Shown: positions 1 to 7,713 of the stretch, one piece after another | Layout: each line of letters opens with the position of its first letter | How positions within the stretch are numbered: the first letter of the stretch is position 1 | Origin: Brevibacterium antiquum | Lineage (GTDB): Bacteria; Actinomycetota; Actinomycetes; Actinomycetales; Brevibacteriaceae | Direction of reading: 5' to 3' | DNA length: 64,000 nucleotides | Assembly (NCBI RefSeq): GCF_016107655.1 | Contig: NZ_JABASX010000004.1 | Coordinates: 310,001-374,000, forward strand | Notes under the pieces: model-generated | What the model saw: the letters and a program-made list of their open reading frames with translations, nothing else | Databases searched by the model: none | Told to the model about the DNA's origin: nothing | Program-made: the position numbers and the translations under genes

Positions 1-50
1 TTCTCAGCCGGAGAACACGCCACGAATTGGATGTGTGTGAGGAGAGCAAG

Positions 51-1643
51 ATGGGCCGTTTCCTGATCCTTGGATCATTGTTCGTGGTGCTGGTTGCAGT
101 GGGCTGGGCTGCGGTCGCGGGGGCATGGGCCTGGTGGGTGCTGGGAGCAATTGTTCTGGGCCTGATTGGTGTCGCCATCTACGACCTGACGCAGAAGAAG
201 CATTCGATCCTGCGCAACTATCCGGTGGTCGGTCATATGAGGTTTCTGCTCGAGACTCTGCGGCCCGAACTTCAGCAGTACTTCATCGAACGCAACTGGG
301 ACGGTCGGCCTTTCGACCGTGACATCCGCTCGATCATCTACGAGCGGGCCAAAGGCATCCACGGAGAGAAGGCCTTCGGCACGGAGCGCGATATCAGTGC
401 CGCCGGCTATGAGTATCTGCTCCACACCACCGCACCTGTCGCACAGCCGGAGCAGACTCCACGAGTGCTGATCGGAGGCCCGGACTGCTCGCAGCCCTAC
501 AGCATGTCACTGCTCAACGTCTCCGCCATGAGCTTCGGATCCTTGTCGCCCAACGCCGTCCGGGCCCTGAACAAGGGTGCGGCGATGGGCGGCTTCGCTC
601 ACGACACTGGGGAAGGTGGGATCTCTCCGTACCATCTCGAGAACGGCGGCGATCTGGTGTGGGAACTTGGGACGGGATATTTCAGTGCCCGTACTTCCAA
701 TGGTGATTTCGATCCTGAACAGTTCGCGGATCAGAGTTCCCGGGAACAGATCAAATGTGTTTCGCTCAAACTGAGCCAGGGTGCCAAGCCAGGTGTTGGG
801 GGAGTGCTGCCGGCCGCCAAAGTCAATGCTGAGATCGCCCGCACACGGGGCGTTCCCGAAGGCGAGAAGTGCGTCAGCCCGTCGGCGCACAAGGTGTTCG
901 AGACGCCGACCGAACTCATCGAATTCATCGCCCGCATGCGAGAGTTGTCCGGCGGGAAGCCAGCTGGTTTCAAACTCTGCGTCGGGTCCAGGTCTGAAGT
1001 CTTGGCTATGTGCAAGGCGATCCTCGACGTCGGCACTGCGCCGGACTTCATCATCGTTGATGGTGCCGAAGGCGGCTCGGGAGCAGCACCTCTGGAATAC
1101 GAAGATCATGTGGGCACTCCGCTGACGGACGGGCTGATCACCATGCACAACGCCTTGGTGGGAACAGGTCTGCGCAATCGGATCCGCATCGGTGCCAGCG
1201 GAAAGGTCGCTGCGGGAAACGACATCGTCAAACGACTCATCCAGGGCGCCGACTACACCAACTCGGCTCGCGCGATGATGATGGCCGTCGGCTGCATCCA
1301 GGCGCAGATCTGTCATACGGGACTGTGTCCGGTCGGAGTCACGACACAGGATCCGAAACGGCAGCGTGCCCTCCACGTCGGAGACAAGAGCCAACGCGTG
1401 CTGAACTACCACGAGTCCACCGTCGAACAGGCTATCGAGATCATGGCATCGTTGGGAGTCAACGACCCCAAGGACCTCCACCCGGGGCTGCTGCAGCAGA
1501 GCAGCGGCAGCAATGAGCATCGTAAGTACGCCGATCTCTACGAATGGCTCAAACCCGGAGAACTGCTCTCACAGCCTCCTGAGTCCTGGGCCGATGATTG
1601 GAACGCGGCAGACTCCGGATCCTTCGGTTCGCGTCGAGCATAG
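51..1643 (+). CDS. FMN-binding glutamate synthase family protein
   Basis: Predicted membrane-anchored enzyme with the FMN/synthase barrel of glutamate synthase (GltB central and FMN domains), without the glutaminase domain. Two hydrophobic segments lie at about residues 4-26 and 29-46. The barrel follows, with glycine-rich motifs DTGEGGISPYH and VDGAEGGSGAAPLEYEDH and the cysteine motif CHTGLCPVGVTTQDP, which resembles the iron-sulfur region of glutamate synthases. Length is 530 aa, normal for this stand-alone family. I chose ATG 51 because GGAGAG lies just upstream and the protein then starts at the first membrane helix; an in-frame TTG at 27 is less likely. The physiological substrate of this single-subunit group is not established, so glutamate synthesis is only an inference. 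Upstream sequence is cut by the window edge. Confidence 0.85.
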   Translation: MGRFLILGSLFVVLVAVGWAAVAGAWAWWVLGAIVLGLIGVAIYDLTQKKHSILRNYPVVGHMRFLLETLRPELQQYFIERNWDGRPFDRDIRSIIYERAKGIHGEKAFGTERDISAAGYEYLLHTTAPVAQPEQTPRVLIGGPDCSQPYSMSLLNVSAMSFGSLSPNAVRALNKGAAMGGFAHDTGEGGISPYHLENGGDLVWELGTGYFSARTSNGDFDPEQFADQSSREQIKCVSLKLSQGAKPGVGGVLPAAKVNAEIARTRGVPEGEKCVSPSAHKVFETPTELIEFIARMRELSGGKPAGFKLCVGSRSEVLAMCKAILDVGTAPDFIIVDGAEGGSGAAPLEYEDHVGTPLTDGLITMHNALVGTGLRNRIRIGASGKVAAGNDIVKRLIQGADYTNSARAMMMAVGCIQAQICHTGLCPVGVTTQDPKRQRALHVGDKSQRVLNYHESTVEQAIEIMASLGVNDPKDLHPGLLQQSSGSNEHRKYADLYEWLKPGELLSQPPESWADDWNAADSGSFGSRRA

Positions 1644-1774
1644 GGCCTCGCTGGAATCTCGGTTCAGGCACCCAGTACTCTTAGGTGAATACCGTGGTCG
1701 GCAGCGGTGCTGACCGGGTAGCAGACCACGTGTGGCCATCACTTGCAACCGACGCATGAAGGAGAGGACGAGGC

Positions 1775-2773
1775 ATGACAGTTCTGGTGACCGGAGGGGC
1801 CGGATACATCGGCTCCCACGTAGTGCGGCTGCTGTCCGAGCGCGGCGACGACGTTCTTGTCGTCGACGACCTTTCCACCGGTATCGAGGCTCGCGTCACC
1901 GGCCTGCCGATCGTCAGCATCGACCTTGCCGCCGCCGACGCCGAGGATCGTCTCGTCGCTGCGATCGAGGAGCATTCGGTGGACTCGATCATCCACTTCG
2001 CCGCGAAGAAGCAGGTGGGGGAGTCGGTCGAAGAACCCATCATGTACTACCGCCAGAACGTCGGCGGACTGACCAATGTCCTCGCCGCCGCCGAACGCAC
2101 CAGCATCGAATCCCTTGTCTTCTCATCCTCGGCCGCGACCTACGGCATGCCCGATGTCGAGATGGTCGCCGAGCACCTCGACTGCCGACCGATCAACCCC
2201 TACGGACAGACGAAGCTCATCGGCGAATGGATGATCGACAACGCGATCACCTCGGCGAGGATGCGCGGTGCGAAGTTCAACGCTGTGAAGCTGCGCTACT
2301 TCAACGTCGCCGGAGCCGGCTGGCCCGAGCTCGCCGACACGGCAGTCATGAACCTCATCCCGATCGTCCTCGGCCGCATCGCAGACGGCAAAGCGCCCAT
2401 CGTCTTCGGCGACGACTACGACACCGCCGACGGCACATGCATCCGCGACTACGTCCACGTCAAGGACCTCGCCGAGGCGCACATCGCTGCACTCGACTAC
2501 ATGAAGTCGGGTGCCACCTCGGAGACGGTGTTCAACGTAGGCACCGGCACCGGTGCCTCCGTCAAGGAAGTCATCGACGCTATCGCCGAGGCGACCGGCC
2601 GTGAGATCGTGCCCGAAATGGGCGAGCGTCGCGCAGGCGACCCACCCGCACTCGTCGCCGACGTCTCCCGCATCGGTGCGCAGTTGAGCTGGAAGGCCGA
2701 GTTCGACCTCGACGAGATCGTGCGCAGCGCGGTTGAGGCTGCGGGGATGTTGCCGGAACGGACCAGTGACTGA
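1775..2773 (+). CDS. galE: UDP-glucose 4-epimerase
   Basis: Cytosolic short-chain dehydrogenase-type epimerase interconverting UDP-glucose and UDP-galactose, or the N-acetyl forms, for cell-surface polysaccharide. The NAD-binding motif GGAGYIGSH is at residues 7-15, the catalytic region shows SSSAATYG and the Y-x-x-x-K motif as YGQTK, and RYFNVAGA follows. Length of 332 aa is typical. The ATG is preceded by a strong Shine-Dalgarno sequence (GAAGGAGAGG). The gene stands alone; the sugar-polymer clusters at 19.7-33 kb could use its product, which is inference. No regulatory site was evident in the 131-base gap upstream. Confidence 0.93.
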   Translation: MTVLVTGGAGYIGSHVVRLLSERGDDVLVVDDLSTGIEARVTGLPIVSIDLAAADAEDRLVAAIEEHSVDSIIHFAAKKQVGESVEEPIMYYRQNVGGLTNVLAAAERTSIESLVFSSSAATYGMPDVEMVAEHLDCRPINPYGQTKLIGEWMIDNAITSARMRGAKFNAVKLRYFNVAGAGWPELADTAVMNLIPIVLGRIADGKAPIVFGDDYDTADGTCIRDYVHVKDLAEAHIAALDYMKSGATSETVFNVGTGTGASVKEVIDAIAEATGREIVPEMGERRAGDPPALVADVSRIGAQLSWKAEFDLDEIVRSAVEAAGMLPERTSD

Positions 2774-2833
2774 GCTCGAAGCCTCGGCGAGGGCCGCCCT
2801 CGACTGGGTGCGCAGCAGATCTGTGCGCGAGGG

Positions 2834-3499
2834 TCAGACATGCAGTCGCCTGGCGAGTTCGAGGCGGACTTCCCGGCCCCGAGCAAGCTGCAGCAGCACC
2901 AGAGCGAGGATGCTGAGGCCACCGCAGAGAGCCGACGGCAGGGGGTACGTGACCCAGCCGAAGGCGAGGAACACGATGGGTGCCAGACCCAGCACCGCCG
3001 CCAAACCGCTGTAGAGGATATGCTCCGTCGCCTCGAAGCGCATCGCCCTGACCGTGATCAGCAGGGCAGCGATCGAAGAAGCGCAGACGATTGGCAACGC
3101 GTACGTCAGTGACCAAGCACGCCAGCCGGTGAGGTAGTCCCAATAGACGCAGACCAGACCGATGAGGACGACGAGATAGATGGTGCCCTTAGCGACATTG
3201 CGTCGTTTGCGAACTGCCATGAGGACCACAAGCCACATAGCGGTGACCCCCAACCAGCCGGAGCGAAGGACTCCGAAGCCTTCGGGTGTGTGGCTCAGCA
3301 GGAGCTGGGCAGCCAAAGACCCAGCGATCACGACGAGCGAGGTCAGGAACAGTATCCTGAGCAGCCGGTGCCTCGAGAACGTGAGGGGCACCGTCGGCAG
3401 CGGACTCGGCACCGCGTCCCCCATGACTGGAGCGGTGCATAGGGGACATCGGGTCCAATCACCTTCAACGGCGATCGAGCACTCGCGGCAGCGTCTCAT
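2834..3499 (-). CDS. DUF6320-type membrane protein with zinc ribbon
   Basis: Protein of 221 aa opening with a CxxC-x(n)-CxxC zinc ribbon (MRRCRECS at the start, RCPLCTAP about ten residues later), followed by about six hydrophobic segments from residue 46 onward. It is the last gene of a three-gene operon and overlaps the condensation-domain gene by 4 bases (ATGA), so it is probably translationally coupled. Proteins of this type (DUF6320) commonly sit beside alcohol-acyltransferase-like condensation proteins in Gram-positive bacteria, which is the main support for the assignment. A role as membrane partner of the acyltransferase is inference; no catalytic residues are recognised. Confidence 0.7.
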   Translation of the reverse strand: MRRCRECSIAVEGDWTRCPLCTAPVMGDAVPSPLPTVPLTFSRHRLLRILFLTSLVVIAGSLAAQLLLSHTPEGFGVLRSGWLGVTAMWLVVLMAVRKRRNVAKGTIYLVVLIGLVCVYWDYLTGWRAWSLTYALPIVCASSIAALLITVRAMRFEATEHILYSGLAAVLGLAPIVFLAFGWVTYPLPSALCGGLSILALVLLQLARGREVRLELARRLHV

Positions 3500-4899
3500 G
3501 ATTGCCCCTCAGCGATCTCATCCTCGGTGACTCGTTCCGCAGCGACCGTGACATCGACCCCCTCAGCAGTGAGGATCCGCACGAATTCCCTGATGTGGTC
3601 GGTTTCAATGAAGGGCGAGGTGAAGCTGACGGTGAGCAGTCCGGCGTGGGACGTCGCGCAGAATTGCGGGCGGACTGCGGAGACATGGAACAGGACGCGG
3701 CCCACATGCGAATCAGCCGGTTCGGGCAGGCTCATGCGCCCCAAGTTCGAGACGGCGACGCTCAGACTACGATTGCTGTGCCTGTTGGCCATCCCGAGGA
3801 TGACATCTTTGAGCGGGCGCGGCATGATCCTCAACCCGGGCATCCGCTCGACTCGGATGAACCATCGCAGCTTCTTCTCCAGCGCCTCGTGGGTCGCCTG
3901 GGGCAGGAACTGGCTCTCGAGCTGCTTGCAGATCGAGCCGAGATCGTCCTCGCCCTGGCCGTAGGTATGTTCCACACGGACGGTTGCGAAGAAGTTCCGT
4001 GCAGACTCCGAGGGAAAGAACTGGCGCAGATTCACCGGCACCGAAGCGGCCAGAGTCCGGGCCCGTCCCAGACCACCCGAGGAGATGCGAATGGACTCGA
4101 AGAACAGTGCCGTCAGGTACATCGTGAGCGAGACGTCGGCGGCTCGCGCAAGCCCGAGCACAGCGTCCGTGGGCATGGTGAGTTCGACAGCGCGTGTGCG
4201 GTTGTCCGGGGTGCGGGTTCCTCCGACCCGGTGGACCTTCTTCTCCGCCGGACGGCGCAAGCGGCTGATCTTCCACCGATCGGCAGGCGACTGGGAGCTG
4301 TTGACGAAGGAGAATGTGGCCGACCTGGCTGCCCGGCTGAAAACGGAACCGGACGCGGGCGACTGATGCCGTTGGCGGAAGTAATCCGCAAAGCTGTCGA
4401 TGCTCAGCCCATGTACCGGTTCGGCCGGTGCCTCGTCGGCTCCGGTGTTGTCTTCGAGCTGCGGACTCAGGTCGGAGTCGGGATACCGCAGTCTGATGTA
4501 TGCGTTCACCAGGTCGGAGAGGAACCATGCCGCACCGGTGCCATCGGACAGCGCGTGGAAGACCTCGAGGCTGATCCGCCGACGATGGTGGACAACGCGG
4601 AACAGCAGATTGCGCCGACCAGCCTGGTAGATGGGGGCACACGTGTGCTGCTCATCCGCGGTGACCTGCGGACGCATGTCACTGTCCTGCAGGTAGTACC
4701 AGAATAGGCCGCTCTGCAGCACTGCGTGGTAGAGCGGGTACCGGTGATAAGTCTCGTCCAGTGCCTGCTGCAGCAACTCGGGGTCCACGTCGTGATCCAC
4801 CTCGGCACTGAGGCGAAAGACTTTGGGATCAGCGGCGCTGCGAGCCGCGAGGAAGATGTTCGAGGCGTTGTCGAGTCGTACCCAGTCCCGGTGGGTCAT
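3496..4899 (-). CDS. Condensation/alcohol acetyltransferase-like protein
   Basis: Protein of 467 aa with the fold signature of CoA-dependent acyltransferases (condensation, wax-ester synthase and alcohol acetyltransferase superfamily). The active-site motif HxxxDG is seen as HALSDGTGAAWF at about residues 115-126, preceded by LLFRVVHHRRRISLEVF. No membrane segment or signal peptide. It overlaps the hydrolase gene upstream and the DUF6320 gene downstream by 4 bases each, so the three form one translation unit. A reaction joining an acyl-CoA to an alcohol or lipid, with the neighbouring esterase acting on the same product, is plausible but not demonstrated. The first histidine of the canonical HHxxxDG is replaced by phenylalanine, as in some relatives. 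Confidence 0.7.
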   Translation of the reverse strand: MTHRDWVRLDNASNIFLAARSAADPKVFRLSAEVDHDVDPELLQQALDETYHRYPLYHAVLQSGLFWYYLQDSDMRPQVTADEQHTCAPIYQAGRRNLLFRVVHHRRRISLEVFHALSDGTGAAWFLSDLVNAYIRLRYPDSDLSPQLEDNTGADEAPAEPVHGLSIDSFADYFRQRHQSPASGSVFSRAARSATFSFVNSSQSPADRWKISRLRRPAEKKVHRVGGTRTPDNRTRAVELTMPTDAVLGLARAADVSLTMYLTALFFESIRISSGGLGRARTLAASVPVNLRQFFPSESARNFFATVRVEHTYGQGEDDLGSICKQLESQFLPQATHEALEKKLRWFIRVERMPGLRIMPRPLKDVILGMANRHSNRSLSVAVSNLGRMSLPEPADSHVGRVLFHVSAVRPQFCATSHAGLLTVSFTSPFIETDHIREFVRILTAEGVDVTVAAERVTEDEIAEGQS

Positions 4900-5858
4900 T
4901 TCGACTCCTGAGCAGGCTGCTCGCCCTCGACTGTGTCGTCGTTGAGGAACGCGTTGATCACCTCATAGGCTTCTTGGACGGACTGGGAGAACCTGGGCAG
5001 CGAGATGAAGCCATGCAGCGCTCCGGCTACCCGGTGTATCCGCACCGCGTTCCCGGCTTCGGTGAGGGCGTGTCCGTAGGCCTCACCCTCATCGCGAAGC
5101 AGGTCCAACTCCGCCGTAATCACCAAGGTCGCTGGTTGGCAGGAGAGGTCGTCTGCCACCAGCGGAGCGACAAGAGCGTCGCGCCGCTGCTGACGGTTGG
5201 GAACGTAGAGGTCGAAGTAGTCTTCGACCTCGGTGTTGGTGAGTAGATAGTCCTCGCCATGGGTGCGCACCGAGGCGAATGGGGAGGTCTTCGGGTCGTG
5301 GTCCCAATGCGTCACCGGATAGAGCAGGATCTGCCGGTTCGGCAGGCGAAGTCCGCGTTCTCGCAGCAGCAATGAGATGACAGCAGCGAAGTTCCCTCCG
5401 GCAGAATCTCCGACCAGGACGATCTGGTTGGCGTCTGCGGCACCCACCCGATGCGGTTCGTCCAGCAGCAGTCGGGCGACGTCGTAGCAGTCCTCCAACC
5501 CCGCCGGGAACGGGTGCTCCGGCGCGAGCCGGTAATCGACAGAAGCGACGGCGCAGCCAGTGAGGTCCGCCATCCTGGCACACGCCGGAGTGTAGATGTC
5601 GATGTCTCCGGTGACCCAGCCGCCGCCGTGGAAGAAGACGAGGACATCCTCGCGGCGTTTCTCCTTCGGCTGGAAGATCCGGACAGGGACATGGGAGTGT
5701 CCGTCGCGAGCTAGGTGGTGCCAGCGCGAGGTCCGATACGGTGGCATCAGCAGCACGGCGAGCCGGCGCTGCATCCGGCGGACCTTCTCGTAGTCCTCAC
5801 GCATGTTGAGCCGGGGCGCGGCGAACAGGCGCAGCACTGCTCGAGACAGTCTGTTCAC
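4896..5858 (-). CDS. Alpha/beta hydrolase, hormone-sensitive lipase family
   Basis: Esterase of about 320 aa. The oxyanion-hole motif is FFHGGGW, the nucleophile elbow is GDSAGG (Ser), the acidic residue is probably in ITAELDLLRDEGE, and the His is in GALHGF. These are classic HSL-family landmarks. The start is uncertain: GTG 5858 and ATG 5804 are the reasonable choices, and neither has a convincing Shine-Dalgarno. Reading further upstream runs into the coding remains of a methyltransferase ending at 5914. It is the first gene of the operon with the condensation-domain protein and the DUF6320 protein (4-base overlaps). The natural ester is unknown. Confidence 0.85.
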   Translation of the reverse strand: MNRLSRAVLRLFAAPRLNMREDYEKVRRMQRRLAVLLMPPYRTSRWHHLARDGHSHVPVRIFQPKEKRREDVLVFFHGGGWVTGDIDIYTPACARMADLTGCAVASVDYRLAPEHPFPAGLEDCYDVARLLLDEPHRVGAADANQIVLVGDSAGGNFAAVISLLLRERGLRLPNRQILLYPVTHWDHDPKTSPFASVRTHGEDYLLTNTEVEDYFDLYVPNRQQRRDALVAPLVADDLSCQPATLVITAELDLLRDEGEAYGHALTEAGNAVRIHRVAGALHGFISLPRFSQSVQEAYEVINAFLNDDTVEGEQPAQESK

Positions 5859-5913
5859 GCGCGGGAGCCGGTTCGGGGAGTGGAATCTTCCATGCCACCA
5901 GCTTAGAGGCAGG

Positions 5914-6285
5914 TCAGTCGGGTTTCCGAGCCACGATGAGATGGCGAGTGGAGTGCGCGACGAATGGGTCGCCTCGGCGGAACCGGCCATCAAGTTCTTG
6001 CAGCTGGGACGGGTAGTCCTCGACGCTGAAGCCCGGCACCCACCAGGGGCATTTGCGCAGGGTCCAGATGACGGCACCGATATCGTAGAACTCCATGCGG
6101 CAGCGCGCAGTGCGCAGGGTCTCGAGTGCGAGTCCGGCGTTCGCGGTGGACAGGCGCTGGGCGAGGAGATTCGCGTAGCCCCACGGTGGCCGTTGTTCTG
6201 TGGCACGACCGTCGAGCCAGGTGAAACTCCAACCGGTGACATCGGCGGCCAGTGCCTCGGAGACCAGTGTGTCGAACGTGCGCAT
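5914..6285 (-). pseudogene. SAM-dependent methyltransferase with the SAM-binding domain deleted
   Basis: An intact 123-codon reading frame whose first ~37 residues (FDTLVSEAL, WSFTWLDGRATEQRPPWGYA) match the start of a class I methyltransferase family I know as about 250-260 aa. The last ~70 residues (LRTARCRMEFYDIGAV, WVPGFSVEDY, VAHSTRHLIVARKP) match its end. The middle, which should hold the DTGGGE SAM-binding loop and the Rossmann core, is missing at about position 6170, where LALE is joined to TLRTARC. The simplest reading is one in-frame internal deletion leaving a non-catalytic relic. The alternative, a functional mini-protein, has no support here. Confidence 0.75.
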
Positions 6286-6299
6286 AATGCAATCGTTGC

Positions 6300-7166
6300 C
6301 TATGCGTCGACCGCTTGTACAGGTGGTCCTGAGAAATCAGTGGCAAGCCAGGTTGTTACCTCTGTCTCGAGTGACGACGGCGCTTCGAGGGGCACGAGAT
6401 GCCCAGCTCCCGGGAACCGAGTGACTTTGGGATTGCCAGGCAGAGTGCGCGCGAGTCGCTCGGCCTGTTCGTCAGGAATCCACGGATCGTCCTCTCCCCA
6501 GCCGACGCGTGCAGGGCAGCGAACCTCGCCGAGGCGGTTGACGATCGGGTCCGTGTGCTCGGACCGTAAGCTGGCGATCTGGTGGTAGAAGGCTGGTTGA
6601 CCTGCGCCTGTGCACCAGGGAGCCGCGAGTTCCTGGACTGACGAGTGGCCCAATCCGTCGCCTCCCGCACCGGCGATGTATTCGGTGACAAGGGCGCGGT
6701 GCAGTTGCGGAGGAAGTGCCGCGAAGACCGGTTCGTTCTCAGCCACCAAGCGGAAGAACGGTGAGCCCCATGGGTCCAGGGTCACGATGTCGAGCAGGTA
6801 CAGCGAAGCGAAATCGCGGTTCTCGAGCAGGTGCGCGCCCAGGGCGACGGCTCCTCCGATGTCGTGGGCGATGACGTGCGGCTTCTGAATGCCCCAGATG
6901 TCCAGAAGCTCTGCCAGACGACGACGTTGGGTGACGAGGTCAACGGCAACGGCCACCTCGGCGATGGAATCACCGTACCCGGGCATGTCCCACAGGAACA
7001 CACGACGATGGAGGCCGAGTTCGCGGGCAAGCGGCAGCCACATCCGCGATGACCATGGTGTCCCGTGACAGATGACGATATCGCCGAGGCTGACTCCGCC
7101 TGAGGCCGGTCCGATGACCTGAGCGGCTACCACGGTGCCGTCGTGAAGTGTGATGTTCTCATCCAT
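6300..7166 (-). CDS. Alpha/beta hydrolase, haloalkane dehalogenase/epoxide hydrolase-like
   Basis: Cytosolic hydrolase of 288 aa. The oxyanion region is ICHGTPW, and the nucleophile elbow is AHDIGG with aspartate in the nucleophile position, as in haloalkane dehalogenases, epoxide hydrolases and some C-C hydrolases. GWGEDDPWIP supplies an acidic residue and GAGHLVPLE the histidine. It is divergent from a MerR-type regulator, and its promoter carries a perfect dyad within a 19-bp spacer (separate entry). The ATG lies 7 bases after the -10 box, so the mRNA is probably leaderless; no Shine-Dalgarno is present. The substrate is unknown, and a detoxification role for a compound sensed by the MerR protein is inference. 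Confidence 0.83.
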   Translation of the reverse strand: MDENITLHDGTVVAAQVIGPASGGVSLGDIVICHGTPWSSRMWLPLARELGLHRRVFLWDMPGYGDSIAEVAVAVDLVTQRRRLAELLDIWGIQKPHVIAHDIGGAVALGAHLLENRDFASLYLLDIVTLDPWGSPFFRLVAENEPVFAALPPQLHRALVTEYIAGAGGDGLGHSSVQELAAPWCTGAGQPAFYHQIASLRSEHTDPIVNRLGEVRCPARVGWGEDDPWIPDEQAERLARTLPGNPKVTRFPGAGHLVPLEAPSSLETEVTTWLATDFSGPPVQAVDA

Positions 7167-7203
7167 ATTGAGAACCTAGAACTTCAGGTCAACCTGAAGT
7201 CAA
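7167..7203 (-). promoter_or_regulatory. MerR-type promoter with operator for the hydrolase
   Basis: Read on the minus strand: -35 TTGACT (7198-7203), a 19-base spacer (7179-7197), and -10 TAGGTT (7173-7178). The dyad ACTTCAGGT-2-ACCTGAAGT occupies 7181-7200 and is perfect. A 19-base spacer with a dyad between the hexamers is the hallmark of MerR-activated promoters. Six bases separate the -10 from the ATG at 7166, placing the start site on the initiation codon. Confidence 0.8.
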
Positions 7204-7220
7204 GGTGTCATCATGGTGGC

Positions 7221-7586
7221 ATGAAGATCGGTGAAGCGGCGCAGCGCCTGGGGATCGCCGCACATGTGCTGCGGCATTGGGAAGACGAAGGGGTCGTGGT
7301 TCCGGACCGCACGGCCACAGGCCACCGACTGTACGGGTCCGAGCATCTGGCTCGGTGTCGGATCGTGCTCTCCTGCCAGGAGGTGGGGATGAGTCTGGCG
7401 GAGATCCGGGCGGTCGTGCACCGTGGTGAAGCGGGGCGTGCGGAGATCATCGCGGCCCGGATCGCCGCCATCCGGGCCCAGCGCTCTTCACTTGATTCAG
7501 CCGAGCGGTTCCTGCTCCATGTTCGTCAGTGCCGGCACGACCTCATGGCCAGATGTCCGGAGTGTTCGCAGTATTCGCAGGCCTGA
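7221..7586 (+). CDS. MerR family transcriptional regulator
   Basis: Regulator of 121 aa with an N-terminal winged HTH (MKIGEAAQRLGIAAHVLRHW, then a GHRLYGSEHL turn) and a short dimerisation helix. The last 20 residues hold three cysteines (RQCRHDL, ARCPECS), which could bind a metal or sense thiol-reactive compounds; this is an inference from residue type only. It is divergent from the hydrolase gene, and the MerR-type operator lies between them, so it most likely controls that gene and perhaps itself. ATG 7221 is chosen because the HTH then starts at residue 2; an upstream ATG at 7213 is followed at once by a stop. Shine-Dalgarno is weak. Confidence 0.88.
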   Translation: MKIGEAAQRLGIAAHVLRHWEDEGVVVPDRTATGHRLYGSEHLARCRIVLSCQEVGMSLAEIRAVVHRGEAGRAEIIAARIAAIRAQRSSLDSAERFLLHVRQCRHDLMARCPECSQYSQA

Positions 7587-7713
7587 TGCCCAGGACCCGA
7601 GGCGAAGACGAGATATGGCGTACACGATTGATCAGCAGCGCCACCTCGGTGTCGGGTGAATTTCATCCCTCGAAGGTGGTCACAAAACGGACCATAAGCG
7701 GCATGATGGCCTT

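Noticed and set aside
507..1520. 337-codon frame antisense to the first gene
   Set aside because: Shadow frame of a clearly coding sense gene; composition is typical of antisense translation in GC-rich DNA.
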